From the NCBI GenBank assembly GCA_030077755.1, contig JAQJZZ010000018.1, positions 992,001 through 1,056,000 of the forward strand: a stretch of 64,000 bases of DNA, read 5' to 3'. The notes beneath the pieces were generated by a model. That model worked only from the letters and a program-made list of their open reading frames with translations, did no database searches and was not told the origin of the DNA. This document shows, one piece after another, positions 58,886 to 64,000 of this stretch. This stretch comes from Filosporella fistucella (taxonomy: Eukaryota > Ascomycota > Leotiomycetes > Helotiales). Position numbers and translations under genes: made by a program. How positions within the stretch are numbered: the stretch's first letter is position 1; each line of letters starts with the position of its first letter.

Positions 58886-61602
58886 ATGGCTTTCTCTATT
58901 GCAAGTCCTGGATCCCTGATCCTAATATCTTGCTTAATTCTCCTTATCCTACCATCTCCAGCAGCAGCGTTCGGGGCAGGCAATATTCCCAGCATCGCCC
59001 AGATTGAAGGGCTGAATTTTCGTCATGGAGGTAAGTTAGCCACGGATCATCATATTGAATTCAAAGCTGAGCAGTTTCAGACATCGAGGATATGCTCAAG
59101 ACTATTGCCTTCATTAAAGGCCATAAATGGACTTCGATGATGGTTAAGAGGGTCTACTTTGGCAACTGGCTCCGAGATTATTCCCAAGCTGTTGATGTGG
59201 GAAGTTTGAAGGGAGTTTCAGCTCCTACGATTAGGATTCTGGTATGACGAATTCTTCCCTATAGACATTCTTATATTGATTCATATCAGGTCTGGGTTTT
59301 GAGCTTCTTGTCATTCGGCTATGCAACCGAAGAATTTGAGGTCACCGAGGAGCGTTTAGGAGTCTATAGACCTGAAGAGCACATCGATAACCCCAAAGAC
59401 TATGCTGATAACAAGGATGCCCGCCAATATGATCCCCGTTTGAGAGGTCCCGTTCAACCAGTGGAACTTGAAGTTGATATGAACACTGCCATGAAAAATT
59501 ACATCGCCAACGAGAACGGTGGTTGGGCAACTAGTGCTGGCTATGTCAAGTTTAGCTTTTCAAGAAGTATCCATTACGGCAGACTCTATACAAACGGATC
59601 CGGTAATTCGAGAGGAAAAGAAGCTGATCTATGCGAAGCACTTCGGTAAGTTGCCATTCGTGTTGATTGGAAACAGTGCATGCTAAATCGCATCTAGATG
59701 CCTGGGCCAAGGCCTTCATTGTATGGAGGTAGGCAACATGAAATCTCTGACATGATTTAGCAGTTGACTCTTGTAGGACTTTGGAGCCCATACCAATTAT
59801 TGCGAGCTTGCTCTTCGGGAACTAGGTTACCGGGATGTTTTCCCTCACACTGGAATTGCGACTGAAATCAACGTCCGAGGAAAACACATCTACCCACTCG
59901 TGACTGGTACATTCGGTGCTGTTGATTTCTTGCATTCTGTTCTAGGCGAAGCTACAGATCACTTCACCCAGACAGAAGTAGAAGAGATGGATCTTGCTCT
60001 TAAAGGCGCAGAACAAGCTCAGACTGCTGGTGGTCAACGTGGACTCTTTGGATCTGGGGGTACGACTGACTTTACGAATCTCCTTTCCCAAGTCCCTGGC
60101 TTGGGAGGTGGACTTGCATCAACTGCTCGAGACTTGCAACAGCGTTCATCTGCTCAGGAGTACGAGAATGCTACCCGGGCCAGTGTCACTACCGAATTTC
60201 AGGGTCCTCCAGGAAGTAGTACCGGACCCAGTAATGCGATTCCCGGAATGAGTCCCGACTTTGATCCCATTAAGACTGCAAAGCAAATTTACCCGATTCT
60301 CGAATTCCGAGACAGAGTTGTGAAAGCTATAAGCGCCACAATTGCTAAGATTCCTGGTTTGGAGTCCTTGGTTGAAAAGATCAGCGAGACATTGACAGTA
60401 TTCATCTTGTCGCTACTTGCACCATTTGTCCGTCCAATTATTGATGCAGTTTCTAAGAGCTTGAAGGAGGGATCATCTACTGTTGTTGAGGCAAGGTAAG
60501 TTTAGTTCATCAAGAACACCACACAGATTTTCACATCCTATAGTGCCAATCAACAATTTGAGCCTTGGAACGACGCTCACTGCACTAACCCAACTCATTC
60601 CATGCTTTCCAAGGATCATTTCTCTAACAAATTGAATGGTGTTGCTGGCCGAGTAGCCACTACTATTTTGCAATACGTTACTCCGTAAGTGAACCACTCT
60701 ACTCACTGCGCTGCCTGTTAACGCTACATAGCCGTATTCTCTATGCCTGGGAGAACCCAGGAGTGCCAGTTGATGAAGTAATGCGCGACATCGTTCGAGT
60801 GTTCCATCACCCAGCCCTTCGTGATGAAGGCCTCGAAATCCACCGTAATATGTACAACACCGTCCGAAAATGGGTTGATGAGCAACCAGACCGCCACAGC
60901 TTGAACAACGTCCTCAGCTCTGCTTCCGTTAAAGCAGGCCATAATCATAAGCTCAGCCAAGACAAAGGCCTTGACCATTCCCATGGTGCTCTTGGAGGTC
61001 ACGGCAAAACATCTGGTTCCATCTGGACCGAGATCCGCAGTCGTGATCTCGGTGCCATGGAAGGCAACGACGGAAGACCTGGATCCTCATACATGACATC
61101 CTCTCCAGGAACTACCTCAGGTCCCCCCTCAATACCCCACTCCCCTCAATTCGGCTATCAAAATGTAGCCCAACGACCAGGTAGCTCCAGCTACGATCGA
61201 CCTACTTCTTCAGGTGGTTATCTGGCTCCTTCTGGACAAGGAGGCTACAATGCTGGACCACCTCCTTCTACATACCAACAGGATTACGGCTCTGGTTCAT
61301 ACAACCAGCCACCATATCCACCCGGATCAACACAAGGAGGTTACCAACAGCCGCCTTATCCGTCTGATCAGCCACCATATGGTGGTCCTGGCTGGCAGCA
61401 AGGTCCTCCTCCCCAACAGCCTCCATACGGGGGATATCCTGGCCAACAGCAACCGCCATATGGTGGTGGTTACCCAGGACAGCAAGGTCCACCTCCACCT
61501 CAACAGCCTCCATATGGAGGATATCCTGGTCAGCAACAACCTCCTTATGGCGGAGGATATCAACAGTATCCACCAGGAGAGAACTATGGTGGAAGATATT
61601 AG
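58886..61602 (+). CDS. het-c: HET-C-like protein (heterokaryon incompatibility locus homologue)
   Basis: Seven exons (58886-59030, 59081-59241, 59290-59645, 59698-59728, 59777-60495, 60544-60684, 60732-61602) give 807 aa. A signal peptide covers about 1-28 (LILISCLILLILPSPAAA, then FGAGNIPSIAQIEG). The conserved HET-C domain includes HKWTSMMVKRVYFGNWLRDY, EEFEVTEERLGVYRPEEHID, CLGQGLHCMEDFGAHTNYCE and a phospholipase C/zinc-dependent-like HxDF context (HCMEDFGAH). The C-terminus is a Pro/Gly/Tyr/Gln-rich tail. In Neurospora, het-c alleles control vegetative incompatibility, with specificity in a short variable segment of the N-terminal half. This sequence cannot show whether this allele is polymorphic. 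It is shorter than the Neurospora protein mainly in the tail. Confidence 0.93.
61402..61569 (+). repeat. Two-copy 84-nt coding repeat in the HET-C tail
   Basis: Copies begin at 61402 and 61486. Each encodes about 28 residues built from GPPPQQPPYGGYPGQ followed by QQPPYGGGY. Codons differ between copies, so the duplication is not recent or is under protein-level selection. Shorter QPPY units lie upstream from about 61300. Confidence 0.75.
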
Positions 61603-62038
61603 ATGTCTGTCTCCAGCTTAATCATTCTATTTCAGATTTACTCCGTTGGATTGCGCGCTTGGGTCAGGAGGTAGGTGATGATCACGGATTCAGGGATAAT
61701 GCGTCATGAGGAATAGGGACAGGGTGGGGAGGAAGGTATAGCTAGCATTGAGAATCAATATACGTTGTTTTGGTATCTACTGTGGACCCCGCTCGTGATG
61801 CCAGGACCTGTGGCAGACCACATCACATATATGTTATGCTAGGCTTTGCAGGCGGAGTAGTGGAGAAATCTATCCAGAACCTGTACCGAATAATGTACAA
61901 ATTATTCTTGGTGGTGCAGCTTTGGCATACTGGCTCTGTGCAATATCGAAGACTCGCCAGGTGCAATCAAGCACTTCTCATTCTCGACCCAAATTGTATC
62001 TACTACCTACCAAGATTTGGAGCTATTAATGATTAGCG
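61603..62038. other. Spacer between convergent 3' ends
   Basis: A 436-bp gap holds two 3' flanks. An 88-codon plus frame at 61770-62036 is not supported. Confidence 0.55.
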
Positions 62039-63618
62039 TTACGTTTCTGACATTTGGGATAGGAATTTCTTACTTGTTCTCGGCATGCTTGTGTCAGGTT
62101 CCGTGACCCAGTTCCATTTCTCAGCAGTGAAAAGTCCTTTTGGTGATCTCTCTACCTCGGCCCCTCGGCTGCTACCACCAAACAACATATTCGGCTTCGC
62201 TGCAACGAAATTGAATCCTGTAGGTGCTTCTCCAGCCACATCGACATCTTCTCCATTGTCATTACTGACATAGAATGCCTTTTTAGACGGCGCCGGAGCG
62301 ATGGGAATCCAGGAATCATAGACTGGTCCGTTTTTGCCTTTCGAAAGCTTCACGCCTAACCCTGTATCGATACATGTTTTGATGTAGTCGAGGGCAGGAA
62401 GAAGCTTTGTTCGTAAGCCACAGTGTGAGTGGTGCTTATCGATTTGGTAGGATGGACATTGGCGTAGAACACCGATGAGATAGTCAATATCACCGGTATA
62501 GGCTTCTGGCCAGATGTAATCTGCATCATCAGGAGACACAGCTTGAAAAGGAACGAGAGACAAAAGCCCTTTCCGTGTCAGAAACTTGACCATTTCGCCA
62601 AGCTGAAAGGAATCACAAGCAGAGCTGGAGTCGTAACCAAGTTTACATTGCCGATCTTTGGAGCTGTAGATAGCGAGAAATTGAGACTGAATGGAAGCTA
62701 TGGTTTTCAGAAGACAACTTCTTCGGTAGGATAGTTCAGCTGGAAAAAGGTCAGGAATGCGTTCTTGTCTGCAGTCCGATTACTTTACCTTCTAAATCCG
62801 ACGGCAAGTCCCACCATGGTGTTTGATACTCGTTTGTATCATCAAATCCACCTCCCCATCTTATTGAGCCTCTCAACATGAGTTCTCTCGTCGATCCAGT
62901 AAACCGGAGACGTTGATCGGTGTAAAATTGTATGAGAATTTTTTGCCGCAGTATTTCTTCTCCATTTTTGTCAAGTGTGACTGGATATTTGTGATTCGCC
63001 AAAGTCTTCTGGATGTGTCTCGTAACAGTGTCATTGACATGGTATCGATCTGCCATCAGGACAAGAACCGTTAGGCATTGGGTATTGAACGGAGCCGTAA
63101 GGTATTCCTTGTCGCATTTTAGCAATCTGTTTGACGCTATGAAGAGCTGTACTTACTGCCCCATGAATAATTCTAAGCATATCTCTGAAAATAGTCTCTC
63201 TACCAAAAGTCTTTGTGGCAACATCCTCATCCACAATACTGATCCTAGGGAGCTTTTCTGCTTCGATTTCGGAGGGATTTTGTTTTGCTGCTTCAATTTT
63301 CTTCAGTGCCTCCGCTACAGCCAGACCTTCAGCAAACTGAGGCTTCAGTAACATGGCAAAGTATTCCGAGTGCTTCTTGAGAGTGTCAAGTCTAACTCGA
63401 TATAGAATCCTGGGAGATGGGACAGGCAGCTTTCTGGCCCGCAGATTCCGTAAAGCATCTTTTGGGATAGATTTCGTGCATTCCGATGTATTCTTGAAGT
63501 GTACATCTAGTATGATATCCCCAGTTGAACGAATCTCCAAAAGCGGGAATTCATCCCCGTTCACTATGAGGGTTGTCATAGGCGTAGGCACCTCGCCTGG
63601 CCTGGTCTTCGAAGCCAT
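62039..63618 (-). CDS. BTB/POZ-type protein, fungal family, function unknown
   Basis: Exons 63618-63157, 63107-62789 and 62739-62039 give 493 aa. The first ATG in the frame is at 63618 (MASKTRPGEVPTP). Residues about 15-190 fit a diverged fungal BTB: GDIILDVHFKNTSE, RLDTLKKHSEYFAMLLKPQF, ETIFRDMLRIIHGA and TQCLTVLVLMADRY. The linker AEKLPRISIVDEDV is typical of this group. The C-terminal part (ELSYRRSCLLKTIASIQSQF, CGLRTKLLPALDYIKTC, WNWVTEPDTSMPR) is conserved in type but has no named domain. Intron 1 (63156-63108, 49 nt) is read with an AAG acceptor. Other acceptors there break the frame. Partners, for example Cul3, are only guessed from the family. Confidence 0.82.
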
Positions 63619-64000
63619 TTGAAGTGATGCTTTGGACCTTTTGATGTTACAGGAAGACACATCAGCTCTGCGAAATAATATTGAGCGGCAAAAGCTTTGG
63701 GGCGATGAGTGTAAATGATTAAGTGGAACAGAGCCGTGGCTGCCTCTGGCAGGGAGCTTTAAACAATATTCCTACAGAGAAATTCTTCATGGATATGGCC
63801 ACGCCATTTTCTGGGCTTCTGATTTGACTTTTGGGCAAAATTTATTGCAAATGAAGCGTCGAAGACAATAAAAAGTGATCGAAATCAGAGCATTGTCTTC
63901 CGCTCTCGATGTGACGTGCAGCCGCTCCGTTATCCAGGATGTTTATCCGTAGTTCTGCCGGCGGATTATAACGTCCTCTCCTCCCTATAATCTAGAAACT
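63619..64000. promoter_or_regulatory. Right-edge promoter region of the BTB gene
   Basis: The 382 bases contain the upstream region of the minus-strand BTB gene. No other gene is seen before the window ends. Confidence 0.5.

Noticed and set aside
61268..61573. Minus-strand His/Met-rich frame
   Set aside because: Shadow of the HET-C repetitive tail.
1..64000. tRNA genes and CRISPR arrays
   Set aside because: I looked for TTCGA T-loop contexts and regularly spaced repeats. The only TTCGAA-type matches fall in coding sequence, and no regular array exists. A tRNAscan run would settle the tRNA question.

Overview
The window is nuclear DNA of a filamentous ascomycete (Pezizomycotina). The evidence is compact genes with many 45-75 nt introns, GTATGT/GTAAGT donors and CTAA(C/T) branch points, together with a HET-C allorecognition-type protein, WSC-domain secreted proteins, a GH12 cellulase and BTB proteins. 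The flavour suggests Leotiomycetes, but that is inference and was not tested. No prokaryotic, plasmid or viral replicon is present, and I found no tRNA, rRNA or CRISPR array by eye.

Layout. 1-1047: empty left edge. 1.0-6.3 kb: SPB1 (rRNA 2'-O-methyltransferase, minus) and a Cdt2-like WD40 protein (plus) diverge from a 336-bp promoter. 6.9-10.3 kb: secreted heme peroxidase with three WSC domains (minus). 11.8-13.4 kb: JMJD7-like JmjC oxygenase (plus). 14.2-17.6 kb: eIF4B-like translation factor (minus) and a Tim17-like membrane protein (plus), divergent. 18.0-26.4 kb: RRP5 (minus) and a YML020W-like hydrolase-fold protein (plus), divergent. 27.1-30.8 kb: DOT1 (plus), then ATG16 (minus) and YPT7 (plus), the last two divergent. 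31.6-34.6 kb: EamA-type transporter and a short-chain dehydrogenase that lacks the usual Tyr/Lys pair. 34.6-35.9 kb: AT-rich spacer with palindromes and probable transposon debris. 35.9-37.4 kb: heme-oxygenase-like tail-anchored protein. 38.6-44.6 kb: secreted or surface genes (fasciclin protein, GH12 glucanase) and a vWA protein. 46.5-48.8 kb: coiled-coil protein of unknown function. 49.1-54.5 kb: gene desert. 54.6-63.6 kb: RSD1/RBM39-like splicing factor, SCS7 fatty-acid 2-hydroxylase, HET-C, and a BTB protein.

The genes are mostly independent housekeeping loci rather than one pathway. Functional echoes are ribosome production and translation (SPB1, RRP5, eIF4B), vacuole and autophagy (ATG16 and YPT7 back to back), and cell-surface or wall-degrading functions (peroxidase-WSC, fasciclin, GH12). 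Gene models were built by hand from splice signals. In every multi-exon model the exons join in frame and total a multiple of three, but none is backed by RNA data. No obvious new multi-gene system was found. The most unusual signals are a probable 3-nt micro-exon, a possible 29-nt intron, the peroxidase-WSC fusion, and the desert at 49-54.5 kb.
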